Below the pieces are notes generated by a model. It was not told the origin of the DNA. It did not search any database and was given only the letters and a program-made list of their open reading frames with translations. A stretch of 64,000 nucleotides of DNA. It comes from Hemileia vastatrix. Lineage: Eukaryota > Basidiomycota > Pucciniomycetes > Pucciniales > Zaghouaniaceae. The stretch is taken from assembly GCA_030280995.1 (NCBI GenBank), contig JASXTE010000010.1, positions 20,663,823 through 20,727,822 of the forward strand. The letters are read 5' to 3'. A program made the translations under genes and the position numbers. Positions 34,858 through 45,265 of the stretch are shown piece by piece; position 1 is the first letter of the stretch; each line of letters begins with the position of its first letter.

Positions 34858-35567
34858 TTACTCATCACAATTGTCATCATGAATAGCTTGTAATGTAGAA
34901 ACCTTTTTCTCAAGATCAGATAATTTATTCCTTAATTCAGGGATATAAGATAGTTGATCATTAATTTTAGCAATAGATAGAACATTTCTGTCCTCTTCTA
35001 CTGAGCATTTATTACCCAAATTCTGGAAATCAATTTTCAATTTTCTTAATTCACTGTGCAGAAGCTTATTGTCATTTTTCAAGGAAGTATTTTCATCCAT
35101 AAGTGGCTTCATATCATTGATAAGTTTATTAAGATGATTATTTTTATCAGAGAGTGATCTGTGATCATTTCTAATATACTTTTTCTGAGAAAGGACAGTA
35201 TTTAAAGTATCTTTCAATTTGAAATAAGCTGTGTCCTGGACAGAAGAACTCACTTTGCAGTGTAAATGTAAATTATTTAATCTATCAATCTCATGTTTTA
35301 ATAAATCTCTTAAAATTTTATCTTTGATAACATTAAAATCAGGAGAGCCTTTCAATATTTCTTCAGAAGTTTTCTCAAGTAAAACATAAATTTCAGGAGC
35401 AACAGAATCATTTTTAATTGCAAGAGAAGGATTAACTAAAGAAGTAGAGGTCAAATGTAATGGTTCATCAAAAGAAAGTTTGCTTAGAACATCATTAGGG
35501 CTACTAATTACAGGAAATTGTCTTTTAATAGGTTTAACTGTTCTTTCACAATAGTCAATAAGATTAC

Positions 35568-35625
35568 CTGTAGAAGAATTCTTATTAGTATAAATACCAA
35601 AATGTTTATCAACCAAATCACTTAC
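35568..35625 (-). other. Intron-like interval (58 bp) in element M gag
   Basis: On the minus strand it starts GTAAGTGATTTGG, holds a branch-point-like TACTAAT and ends TTCTTCTACAG. The position is identical in A, B and D. Confidence 0.55.
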
Positions 35626-36194
35626 CATGGCAGAGGAGGAAACTTCCCCTGTGCCTTCTTTCTTCTGCCTCCCTGATAAGGATGGGGCTGAGGAGTAGGT
35701 TTGAAGGTTTGTGTCCTGTGTGGGCCAGGGTGTTGAGTTGCTGGCTGCTGAACATTCTGTTGGTAATGGCTCATAAAGTAATCCCATTTCCACTGTTCCA
35801 CTTGTAGAGTGTTTTGATTTTGGGTGGAGGAGCTGGGGGACTGAGAAGGTTGAGCCTGAAACTGAGGCTGACTGGGAGGCAACTGAGGAGGGGCCTGGGC
35901 CTGATTTTGGGTCCTGAGTTCCTGAACTTGATCCCACAAGGTGTCTATTTTTGCCTTGTATTTCATGTTTTCTGTCTTCAGTTCTTTGATGTGACTGGAC
36001 AGATTGCTGATTTTCTGGGAAAGAGGAAGTTTTTTTATTTTGAAGCTTTTTAGAAGACCTTCTTGAGGTACTGGAGGCTTTACTTCCTTCTGTTGTGATG
36101 GGGGAAGGGGGTTTGATTTGTTTACTTCTCCTATCATTTCCACATCCTGAATTATGTGAATTTTTCTTGTTAGCATAAGATTTTTTATGTGCAA
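35622..36194 (-). pseudogene. Conserved overlapping gag frame ending PLPW
   Basis: It encodes SFKIKKLPLSQKISNL, HIKELKTENMKYKAKIDTLW (short coiled coil), a Pro/Gln-rich linker, VEQWKWDYF and HPYQGGRRKKAQGKFPPLPW followed by TAA. The same protein is recognisable in composite A, B and D, so I think this is the true pre-capsid protein. It overlaps the 475-codon frame and needs a -1 shift, splicing or a lost indel to join the rest of Gag. Confidence 0.6.
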
Positions 36195-36285
36195 CTTTAG
36201 AAGAACTCACAGTATCAGCATCATAATCAATTTCAATTTCATCCACATTCAAATTTTCCATGGTTTCACTCAATTTGGAAGACAT

Positions 36286-37221
36286 GTTTTATCTGTGGGA
36301 TAAAAAAAAATCAAGTGGTTAATATAAAATCACTGATTCAAAAGGTAATTAATTATTTTTCTTTATTATACTGTTTAATTTTGAAATCACAACAATGATA
36401 ATAAAAATAAAATTTTAATTTATTATTTCAATTGATTTGGATAATAAAATTTATTTAAAATTTCAAAATCTTTAAACAAAAATGTTTATTTATTATTATT
36501 TTTAATTTATCAACAATAAACAATTTATTATTATTAGAAAAAAAAAATTTCTCAAAGTAATAATAAAATTATTTATTCTTTTAAATCCTAAAAACAATAA
36601 ATAAAAAGTATTATTTTAAAATAATCAAACTTTAATTTATTCTTTCAAATTTATTAAAACAATAAAAATTTATATTTAAAGATTATTATTTATGTTATAA
36701 AACAATAATCAATAATAGAATTAAATTTGGGACTAAATACACTGAGTATTATTATTGTCAACCAAAAATAATTAATAATATTTATTGGGACTAAGTATAA
36801 AATACTATTTTGGTCAACCAATAATACCAAATATTTAAGATAATTAATTAAATAATTTAAATAAAGTAAATGGCTTCTAGGACTAAGAGATATACTCTAT
36901 TATGGTCAACTAGGAATAAAAAAAATAAAATATGAACACTTACACTCATTGTTTCAGCAATTAAGCCAAAAACACTGTTATTGCAATAAAAAATCTTGTA
37001 TAATAGTTGAAGGTGGCAGAGATTGACTTACAGTAGTGATTGTTATATCACTTACAATATATAGGACTTTTGAAAATATATAAACCTTATATTTAGTTCC
37101 CCGGTTTGATTCATGGTCGCCAAAAAAGTTCACCTTTTTGCGCGAGTGGTCAGTGCGTTTTGAGGTTCATCCAAAATGGTCGTCAAGCTTCGATTTGTCG
37201 TTCGGAAAGGCCCTCAAGTAT
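36286..37221 (-). other. Untranslated leader of element M
   Basis: Directly inside the LTR, minus-strand TTGAGGGCCTTTCCG is the candidate primer site (plus strand about 37203-37217). Further in, copies of GGTTGACC-like and AGTCCTAGA-like motifs recur (plus strand around 36736, 36789 and 36879). No gene is present. Confidence 0.55.
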
Positions 37222-38328
37222 TGGCGCGGTCGTCTAGAAGGTGGAAGAAGAAAGAAGAAAAAGAGAAAGAAACACAAGAAGACAAAGAATGAAAAGTAGG
37301 AAAAGAGGGAAGGATGCAAACAAGGGAAAAAAGTTTAATATATAAAGTGAGTAGTCTTAATATTATTGTAATGTAAGTATTTTAATTTCAATGCGCAGCA
37401 GTCAAGTATTATAGTTTAATGTTCTTACCGCAACCTTAAGATTTTGTATGTAGTACTTATTTATTTTATTTCAACTAAATGTATTACTAGTTAAAAGAAA
37501 AGGAATCAATACGTGTATAAAAATATATAAGTGTAAATAAATTGTAATAATGTAAGTGATGCAGCTGAAGGGGGTTCCCAAGGCCCTTATATAGCCAAGG
37601 GGCCCTCTGAAGCGCCACAAAAGTAAATACAATAATTTATGAGTAAATGTAAGGGGTGAGAAATCAAAAATGTACTAATTTGTTAAAATGCAGTAGTCAA
37701 TATTTCACCAGTATTAATTCCCCCTGGATATTACGCATAAATAAGTACAAGACATATAAAAAATAACTAATGTAATTTAAAATAAGTATTATGCAGTACT
37801 ATTTTAAAGTGGAATGTAATATATTACTATTTCAATTCATACAATTAATATAAGTAATTATTTTAGATTAAAATATGAGAATGTAATTAGTTTAAATGTT
37901 TTAATAAATTTAATTACATATATTTGAGCCACAGAAGCGCCCAAAAATCAGGGATAATAATGTATAAATTATTATAAGGGTCTAATAATTAATTAATATT
38001 ATTATAAGTCAACATTGTGCCTTATAAGTATAATATAATATTATAATTAATTAATTATTATTTTATAATTATTTAAATACATAAAAATGCGCCCAATTTT
38101 TTATATAATATAATATAATTTATGTTTATTTTAATAGTATATAATTAATAAAATAATAAAATAAATATAACCCTTATTTTAATTTTATTTAATAAGGTAA
38201 TTTGTACTTCATTTTATTATGCAATATAATATTAATTTATATACATAAAAAGCATAAATTTTTTCCCTCTTTCAGGTCCAATAACTTAACATAAGTTTTA
38301 CTGGGCTCCTGGTACAGCCTGGCTGACA
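37222..38328 (-). repeat. 5' LTR of element M
   Basis: On the minus strand it begins TGTCAGCCAGGCTGTACCAG and ends GACGACCGCGCCA. The core promoter TATATAAGGGCC lies at plus 37582-37593. Confidence 0.93.
37587..37593 (-). promoter_or_regulatory. TATA box of the element M 5' LTR
   Basis: TATATAA on the minus strand, in GGCTATATAAGGGCC, the same context as in the other LTRs of this group. Confidence 0.65.
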
Positions 38329-38337
38329 ACTTTTATC

Positions 38338-38410
38338 CTTAGGTCTTCCTTCACCTATCACTGCCATTGGACCATTAGAAATTCTTCCAGACTAAAAGAA
38401 CTCCTTGACA
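38338..38410 (+). repeat. 3' LTR of element B, last part
   Basis: It resumes the LTR after element M: CTTCCTTCACCTATCACTGCC matches 9915-9935. It ends CTCCTTGACA, followed by ATTTG, the target duplication of element B. Confidence 0.9.
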
Positions 38411-39092
38411 ATTTGAGTGGCATCAGATTACAGCCTTGAGTGTGAAAATGTTTGTGGATATATTCTAAAAAATGAGTTACTTTCCTTAGAGTGTGAAGAA
38501 GAATTAATGAATTTGGTTGGGTTTACAATTGAACTCTTTGTACTCTTTTAATATATTCCTTGGGTGAGAAATATTGGTTCAAATGGGTTGTTTGACAATT
38601 TAATTCTGTTCTACTTTTCATATCTGTTAGTTTTTTATTTATACTGTATTTACTATTTTTCTAAATTATTCCTTTTTCTTTCTATTTCTCTCTCTTCTAT
38701 TATTTCTTTAGTAGTAAAAGTCAGGTATAAGTTCCTCTGTGTTTTGCCTATAAAAGGGAGGGGTACTTGGAAGAAGGGGATTGGCTTATTACAGTAATCA
38801 TTTTTTACTTAAACTCTTTTATCTAGTACTACTTTATAGCTTAAATAAATCTCATTATTTAACATCACGCCTCTAATGAAGAAAACAAACAAAATTTACA
38901 AGTTTTTATCAGTTTAAATATACATATTACCATCTCTATCTATATTTCTGGGAGTTTTGATAAATTAACCACTAGACTAACCCTGAAAAATCATCAACTA
39001 TTTCAGCCAAAAAAAGCAGATTCCATTGTCATTCATCATTCATTTTTTGTAGCCAACACGTTTTAAAAAAAATAAAAAAATTGGATGAAAAT
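38411..39092. other. Spacer between elements B and D, with a possible LTR promoter remnant
   Basis: No gene is seen. A T/C-rich stretch (about 38600-38710) followed by GCCTATAAAAGGGAGG (TATA at 38749-38755) resembles the core promoters of nearby LTRs, so a fragment of an old LTR is likely. Confidence 0.4.
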
Positions 39093-40269
39093 TTCCAGCC
39101 TTGGTATCTCCAGGACTGAGTGATTCTTATGTTTAAAATAAGATAACCATAATTACATTAAGCTAATTACTTAAAAATAAGATTAAAATATTTATATATA
39201 TGGTTATAATACATATATATATAATTATTGCACTATTTTATGACTTATAGTAGTTCAAATAGCTTATTCATAGCCTAATAATACTTATTAAGGTGTTAAT
39301 AGAGTCATAATATACTTATCTTAAGTGATATAAAGTAATTATAGACATACATATGCTTATATGTATGCATAAACCTCATATTCAGTGAAATATGTAGTTA
39401 TATTATGTATATTTAGGTCTATAAGTGGGTTTTAATCTCTTAATAGCCTATAACCTTATTTTTTAGCTTATTTTAGGTCATATAGAATTATTCAGTGGAC
39501 TCACAAAGCCTAAACAAGCATATACACCTATTTCAGGTGCATATATCCAGTTTGGACAACTTAATCTGCTTCCTTGGATGGATTTTCACAGATTTATGGG
39601 TTGGGATATGATGACTGGTTTAATATTGATGCATGGGGATGTTATTGGGGGCCTTGACAGTTAATTTGGTTCCTTTATATGCTTTGGTATTCATTATATA
39701 CTCTTTAGATGAGTTATGTTACCTGTTTCTTTATGGTATCTGCTTTTATCTGTTTATTCAATTTATGGTATGGGTCTGTGGTATCATTAATTGTGATGGA
39801 GGGTCCTTACTGGAGGTCTGGGTGTTGAAACTTCTTGAAGTGGACGCCATGTGGAGGTTATGGGCTCTCAAAGTGCTTTAATTTCCAGGTATAGCAGTGA
39901 CATCATCTGTATTGAAGGTCTGTGCACTCCAGTGGATTTTGGTATAAGTAAGGGAAGATTTTCCAGGTTATTAGACATCACTTCCTTACTACAAATTAAA
40001 AAAACACTATAACACAATTATTATCATATATAAATATATTATAAAGCAGTTATAAATTGATATTATCTTTATATAAGCTATAACTATATTTTATTGATCT
40101 ATTTTCCACCACTAGCACGCATAAAAATCCAAGTATTGTAAGTTTATATTGAGAATAACTATTTTATTAGTCTTCCCCAGAGGTTTAATCACTAAATACT
40201 TTATTAATAAGTAGTAGGAAAATTTATATTTACTATCAAATCATACTTAGATACTAGCACACACTGACA
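39093..40269 (+). repeat. 5' LTR of element D
   Basis: It starts TTCCAGCCTTGGTATCTCC, where the 3' copy has TGTCAGCCTAGGTATCTCT. It ends CTAGCACACACTGACA, as at 58688-58703. ATAGGGGGTCTTTCC follows. The open frames within it (for example 39633-39881) are shared by both LTRs and look accidental. Confidence 0.88.
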
Positions 40270-40802
40270 ATAGGGGGTCTTTCCTTAATTATTACTTTTT
40301 ATTTAGTATAAGCCTTAGGACATAATTTTTACTCTAGAATATCTCAAAAAAACTAAATAGTTGGATCTGCAGCACATTAGTGGTTCATCATAACTCAGTG
40401 ATTGCGGAAAAGAGCCCTTATAATAATTTTAATAATTTTTTATAATAAAAATTAGGTATTTACAGTAGTAAATGTACTCAATATAAACCCAATTTCACTT
40501 GGTATTTTGTCACCAATATAACACCCAATTAAATAGGTATTTTTTTAAGCTTGTTAAGCTAATTATTAACCCTTATAAAAGTCTATTCAAAATTATTATT
40601 ATATTTTTAACAGATTTTTTCAAATTTGTCTTATATTTTATTTAAATAAATAAAGATATAAATTCAGGGTAAGATCCAGTGCTTTTATTAGTGATTGTAT
40701 TGCTAATATTTTTTGTCTACTAATTACCATATAAGTTTTCCCTTTTGTAGATGTGAAAATTTTTTATTTGAGATACAATTAGTGCTCCACAGGACAATTT
40801 AA
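40270..40802 (+). other. Untranslated leader of element D
   Basis: It is AT-rich with no gene. It begins with the candidate primer-binding motif (GGGGGTCTTTCC) shared with A, B and M. Confidence 0.5.
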
Positions 40803-42046
40803 GTGAAAAACCTGCTTATAACACCAGGTCTAAAGCTAAAAACATTGCTCCAGGACATCACCATGGAGGGTCTATCCTACCCACAACGAGAGTCTATGAG
40901 CATAGAGGGAAAGGACGCCCTTTTAAAAAAGATTAAATTCAAAAAGATTTCACCTCATTTTCAGGATCAACTGTCCCATCTGGTCAGGAAGGCTCTGAAA
41001 CCAAAGGAAGCAAAGTCTACCATGCTAAAGGAGGTATAGAAGTTGCAAAACAACTGCAAGGTGGTGTTCCAACAAATGAATCAAACCTTGGCAGAGTTAA
41101 AGGTAGGGAAGCCAAACCAACAACCCGCTACCCAAGAAGGGTCACATCATTCTCAGGAAAAAATCTTGGTAGAGAAATGGAAGTGGTATTGGTTCCATCA
41201 CCAGTGGTCTAGCCACAATTGCAACAGGGATCCACCCCCTCATCAGACTGCCTCAGCTCACCCTTACAAAGGAAAGAAAAAGCGCCAAAGTCAGGGCTTT
41301 CTCCTATCCCATGGTAAGTTGATTACCCTCTCAGATTGAACACAATACTGACGATTAAAATATAGGTAATGTTATTGATTTAAAATCTGTACAGAGAATA
41401 GAGGAGGAATTAAGAAAATTAAGTTTTGATGTAGATACACCTGACTTGTCTTTTGTCAATAAAAACAGTACTATTCATAATAATAATACAGTTAATCCTC
41501 AGTTGCCATCACTTACTAGTGAGATGAGAAGTTCACAAGATAGTGAGAGAATTGAGAAGAAAGACATGGAGTATTTTAACAATAATCCAACTGTCCATAG
41601 AATTGTTTAAGCATTGTGGAATAGAATGACTGATTGTGAGGAACAGACAGCTAATCTCACAAGGGATACAATTTCATCCTTAACAATGAAAATTTCTCAA
41701 CTGGCAACAAGAAATAAAGAATTAGAGAATTAACATCTGTCTCTAACTCTTAAGTATGATTCATTGAGTAATAAATATAGTGAACTTTCAAACAAATTCT
41801 GTGAGTTAAAAAAATTTCATGAAGCACATTTATTAAAATCTGAATCAAGAACCAAGTTGTCTTTTGCACAAACAAATCAGAGTGTCTCTGATATGTTACA
41901 AAGATTAACTAAATCTGAGACTGAAACTTCTAATCTACTAATGAATCAGGATAATCATAAGTATACACAGTATAATAATAATCCTTTCATTGGCAAAAAT
42001 GAATCTCAATCATTTCCCATACCACCACAAGTAAAACCATCTGGTG
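40803..42046 (+). pseudogene. Element D gag N-terminal region, two exons
   Basis: Exon 1 (to 41313) encodes KIKFKKISPHFQDQLSHLV, VEKWKWYWF and HPYKGKKKRQSQG, the conserved N-terminal gag protein, with one stop (41037-41039). An intron of 52 bp (41314-41365: GTAAGT, TACTGAC branch-like site, TATAG) can be removed in frame, giving SHG joined to NVIDLKSVQRIEEELRKL. Exon 2 is coiled-coil rich (41764-42046: KYSELSNKFCELKKF, MLQRLTKSETE) with two stops (about 41608 and 41731). The reading continues beyond the solo LTR at 42863 in the same frame. The role would be the pre-capsid and oligomerisation part of Gag. Confidence 0.65.
41314..41365 (+). other. Putative 52-bp intron in element D gag
   Basis: GTAAGT donor, ATACTGAC branch-like site and TATAG acceptor. 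Splicing joins codon CAT plus G to GT AAT, keeping the frame into the downstream gag. This is the clearest of the four homologous intervals. Confidence 0.6.
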
Positions 42047-42857
42047 TGTCACCGGACGATCTACGCACAAGGTTGAGAGTGTTCCTGTAAGTGAGATGGA
42101 GAGAGGAGTTTAGAAACTTTGTTGAGACACAGAGGAAATGTTTGAGGAAGTGATTCAAAGATGACTCAAAGGAAGGGCTACTGCTTTGAGATATGTTCGA
42201 GGAGAATTCTAATATAATTTAAAGGTAATATTAAAATTCTTAAAATCTCATGAAGGGTTGGAAACTCAATAATCAAAGATTTTAAGATTTAGAAATGATT
42301 ACTGAGAAAATAAGGAAAGATACAATAATAATGATTTAACCTAAAGCTTTACCACTATTAACTATATATACGTTCTATAATTTAATTCTAAAGAATGTTG
42401 AACCAAAATCCCAACCCTTTTTATATCCTTTACTCCTCCTCGCATTGACCTCATACCTATCCACTATTCCGCACACCTCAGACCATTAAAAAATACATCC
42501 ATTACACCTGGAACCTCCTCACTAACATCCGTTAACCCTTTTATCCCCCACTATCCATTCCGTCCATGCTCACTACCCCTTTTAATAATTCACAGACATT
42601 TAATAAACCTTTTAGTGCACCATTACATTGACTATTGCGCTGTGCTTCGCTTATTGAAGAAAAGACTGAGGCACACTATTGAGAGATTGACTAATTTAGA
42701 TTTAGAGTTTAGACTAGCGCGGTTTAATAGCGAGTACACAAAGGAAAGTCGCAGTTGCTATGGAGAATTGCTTTCTGCGCTTCAAGTATGGATTTAGACC
42801 TCTGTATTATTGATTTAATGAGCTGCTTTTGCCTCGAGTGTCACGTGGCGCGTGACA
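42047..42857 (-). repeat. Solo LTR of family E inside element D gag
   Basis: It begins TGTCACCGGACGATCTACG and ends TGTCACGTGGCGCGTGACA, like the LTRs at 49188-49960 and 56876-57649. The duplication TGGTG flanks it (42042-42046, 42858-42862). Compared with the element E LTRs, many TCGA sites read TTGA or TCAA. Orientation follows the gag-pol of element E. Confidence 0.92.
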
Positions 42858-42862
42858 TGGTG

Positions 42863-43759
42863 GTAGTGTCAAGTCTGAGAAAACAAATGTAAGTCACGAA
42901 TTTGTGCAAGAGGAAATACAAGACAATTTATCCAGAGTAAATGAGTTATTGAACTCACCTAAGATTAGTGAAACAAAATCCATTCAGAAGAACTGGCCAA
43001 AGATTGATCAGTATCCAACTTATGATGGGGAAGCCAGCTCTGATTGGCAACATTTTATTCAAAGAATTGACAACTTAAAATTCTCATATAAGTTACCAGA
43101 TGAAGAAATAACATCAAAATTAATTTCTCTATTTAAGGATGTTGCTTTACTATGGTTTGAAGCTGTATTGAGTGAGGGTAAAGATTACTCTTGGGCTGAA
43201 TGGAAGCAACTAATTGAAAAACCATTTGGAGGTTCTAAATTCAGGCTCACTCAGCAAAGATTATATGAGAAAACTTGGTATAATCCATTGAATGGTAACA
43301 AAATTATGGTATTTTTAATGAACTTGAATAAAATATTAAAAGCCATTGAGCCAAACATGGATTTTAACTTATGGAAAGATAAGATAATATATAAATTACC
43401 TATATCTGTCAGAGACATTGTTGTAGCTAGAACAACAATGGTTAATGAATATCCTGAATTTATTAATATTTTTAATTAAATATTATTAAACCATAAGTAT
43501 GAAGCAAGGTACACCGCTTATAAACAAAATAATGAACCTGTGAGAAATCAGAATTCAAAAATACTTCAGGAGAAGCAGAAAAATCCTACTTCACCTGTAG
43601 TACCTAAAAAGTATGAAACTAATACTTTTTATAAGTGTAATAAGCCTTAAGTTAAAGGTCACAAATGTGAGAAGAATATAAATATTGTTGATAATCAGCA
43701 TGAATCAGAAAATGACACAGAATAAAGTAAGGATTCAAGCAAATATGACAGTAATATCT
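42863..43759 (+). pseudogene. Element D gag capsid and mutated zinc knuckle
   Basis: The frame continues from 42046 once the solo LTR is removed. The capsid has NWPKIDQYPTYDGEASSDWQ, FGGSKFRLTQQRLYEKTWY and DIVVARTTMVNEYPEF. A TAA at 43477 follows. The zinc-knuckle region reads FYKCNKP, a stop, then VKGHKC, so the first Cys is lost. It ends where solo LTR F is inserted. Confidence 0.78.
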
Positions 43760-45260
43760 TGTCAGCCTGTATATCTCCAGGACTGAGTAAAAAGTAACTA
43801 TAAGTTATGTTAAACACATGAACTATACATGGGAATAATAAATGAGAGTACACAAATAGTATACATAAGTAAAATTATGATAATACACAAAAAATGCCAT
43901 TATAACACCTTATATACACGCATATATCCACCTTTTATAGGTCTTATGTACTTAATATTAAGTTGGAATATGTTAGGGTAATCTTAAGAACCTTAAGTAT
44001 AAGGCTGCATAACTTTTAAGTACACTTAAAGCTGTTATATTTATTGTTTTATGCAAAAAACAAGAAATGCGCTTTATTTCACTTAAAAGTTGACTATATG
44101 CGCTATAAAATTGAGAATATCAAAATTGCGCTTTGACAGATCAATTGGGCTCATTTAGAACTATTGATTTGGCTATTTAAATGCATAAAAATAACACTTT
44201 TCAAATTTGGTGTTTTTTATGCCAGAAATGGCTTCTGTGTACTGGCCACATACTGCCTGCTTTTTTCCCGTGTGAATAGCTTCATTTTTAGCAAAGTTAG
44301 CTTTTTCACACTATAATTACCCCACATTCTACGCCCACTGTGGGGAAACACACTAAAATAGGCGACAGGCGCTTATTTAGTGTCCTAGCTTAATTAATAA
44401 TGCATTGACCCTGTTTATATGCACTAATTTCATTAATAACCTCACTCTTGGCACTTTATTTCATCACCACGCTTAAATTCGCCTAATTTTAGTCAAGGAT
44501 TTACCCGTGAAAGAGCCTGCCAAGAACTGCATGTAGTTACCCCACATCTCACGCTCTTTTTTAAGTTTTTGGGTGGTTTCTCAGTCAATTTTGTTATTTT
44601 TGAATGGGAATTTCACGTAGTATAATGTCAGGATTAGCCCCATTATTTCTACAGTCAATCCCCCTTATTATTAAGCTATTATTAACCTTAAAAAGTCTCC
44701 TTTAGTCCTTAATATTATTGTTTTATACGCATATACTCTCTTTTTGTCTTTTTCTTTAATTTTGATGGATTTCCCTTATTATTTCAGGATTTTGGCGGTT
44801 ATTACTCTTCTAATTATGTCATGGGTCACTGGGAATGTTGATGGGAATGTCTATTAGTTGTTTAGAGGCGTTATTAACTGTGTATTGGGTGGTACATCAA
44901 GGGAATCATTGGGGAACTCAGTGTGTATAAAAGGAGGAGGTTTTTGGGTTGTATTTCTTCATTCTTTATCATTACAATTTACCCAATATAACCAAACCAA
45001 TTACAATACATATAAATTAGTACTTTTATAAGACTTTTGAATAGTATCTGAATTTATATAATCTATTTTTCTACCAACTATAAAGATTGTAAGCCATATA
45101 TAAGAATAGTGAGAATTATATTACTGAGACCTTTATATTTGATTATATTTTACAACTTAGTTGATTAGAACTACAGTATTCATATAGGACCATTAAAATC
45201 TTCTAGACAACTGACTATTTCAAGCTAGTTCACGTCCTTGTACTTGACCTTAGCCTGACA
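43760..45260. repeat. Solo LTR, family F (1.5 kb)
   Basis: It begins TGTCAGCCTGTATATCTCC and ends CTTAGCCTGACA, flanked by the duplication TATCT (43755-43759, 45261-45265). Element D coding resumes in frame beyond it. A core promoter TATAAAAGGAGG lies at 44926-44937, which suggests + strand transcription. No internal region of this family is in the window. Confidence 0.87.
44926..44932 (+). promoter_or_regulatory. TATA box of solo LTR F
   Basis: TATAAAA in GTGTATAAAAGGAGG, about 335 bp from the 3' end of the LTR, as in related LTRs. Confidence 0.55.
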
Positions 45261-45265
45261 TATCT

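Larger units (their letters stand above)
34858..36285 (-). pseudogene. Element M gag N-terminal frame, 475 codons
   Basis: It is open from ATG 36285 (MSSKLSETMENLNVDE) to TAA 34858 and stays in the frame of the downstream gag-pol. The first 200 residues are Ser/Lys/Pro-rich. From about residue 270 the product is helical and coiled-coil (LLEKTSEEILKGSPDF, LHSELRKLKIDFQNL), like 17348-18067 in composite A. The first third overlaps another, better conserved frame (35622-36194), so a small indel near 36110 may have shifted the start codon out of its original frame. Confidence 0.7.
28980..38328 (-). mobile_element. Element M: near-complete 9.35-kb Ty3/gypsy element on the minus strand
   Basis: The LTRs are 28980-30085 (3') and 37222-38328 (5'), 1106 and 1107 bp and nearly identical. 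The 9-bp direct repeat ACTTTTATC flanks the element (28971-28979, 38329-38337); this is longer than the usual 4-6 bp. The internal region is one gag-pol frame, broken by four TAA codons (34858, 33901, 31660, 30889) with no frameshift after the gag N-terminus. It is the best-preserved member of the A/B/D/M group here. The target was the 3' LTR of element B. Confidence 0.93.
9244..38410 (+). mobile_element. Element B: Ty3/gypsy retrotransposon, full span including nested insertions
   Basis: The LTRs are 9244-9982 and 28315-28979 plus 38338-38410 (739 and 738 bp once the nested element is removed). The 5-bp duplication ATTTG lies at 9239-9243 and 38411-38415. The internal region is cut at 14455 by composite A (duplication GTTTG at 14451-14455 and 26426-26430), and the 3' LTR is cut by element M. 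The net element is about 7.83 kb. Gene order is gag, (protease deleted), RT, RNase H, integrase, chromodomain, which fits Ty3/gypsy. All reading frames are broken. Confidence 0.92.
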
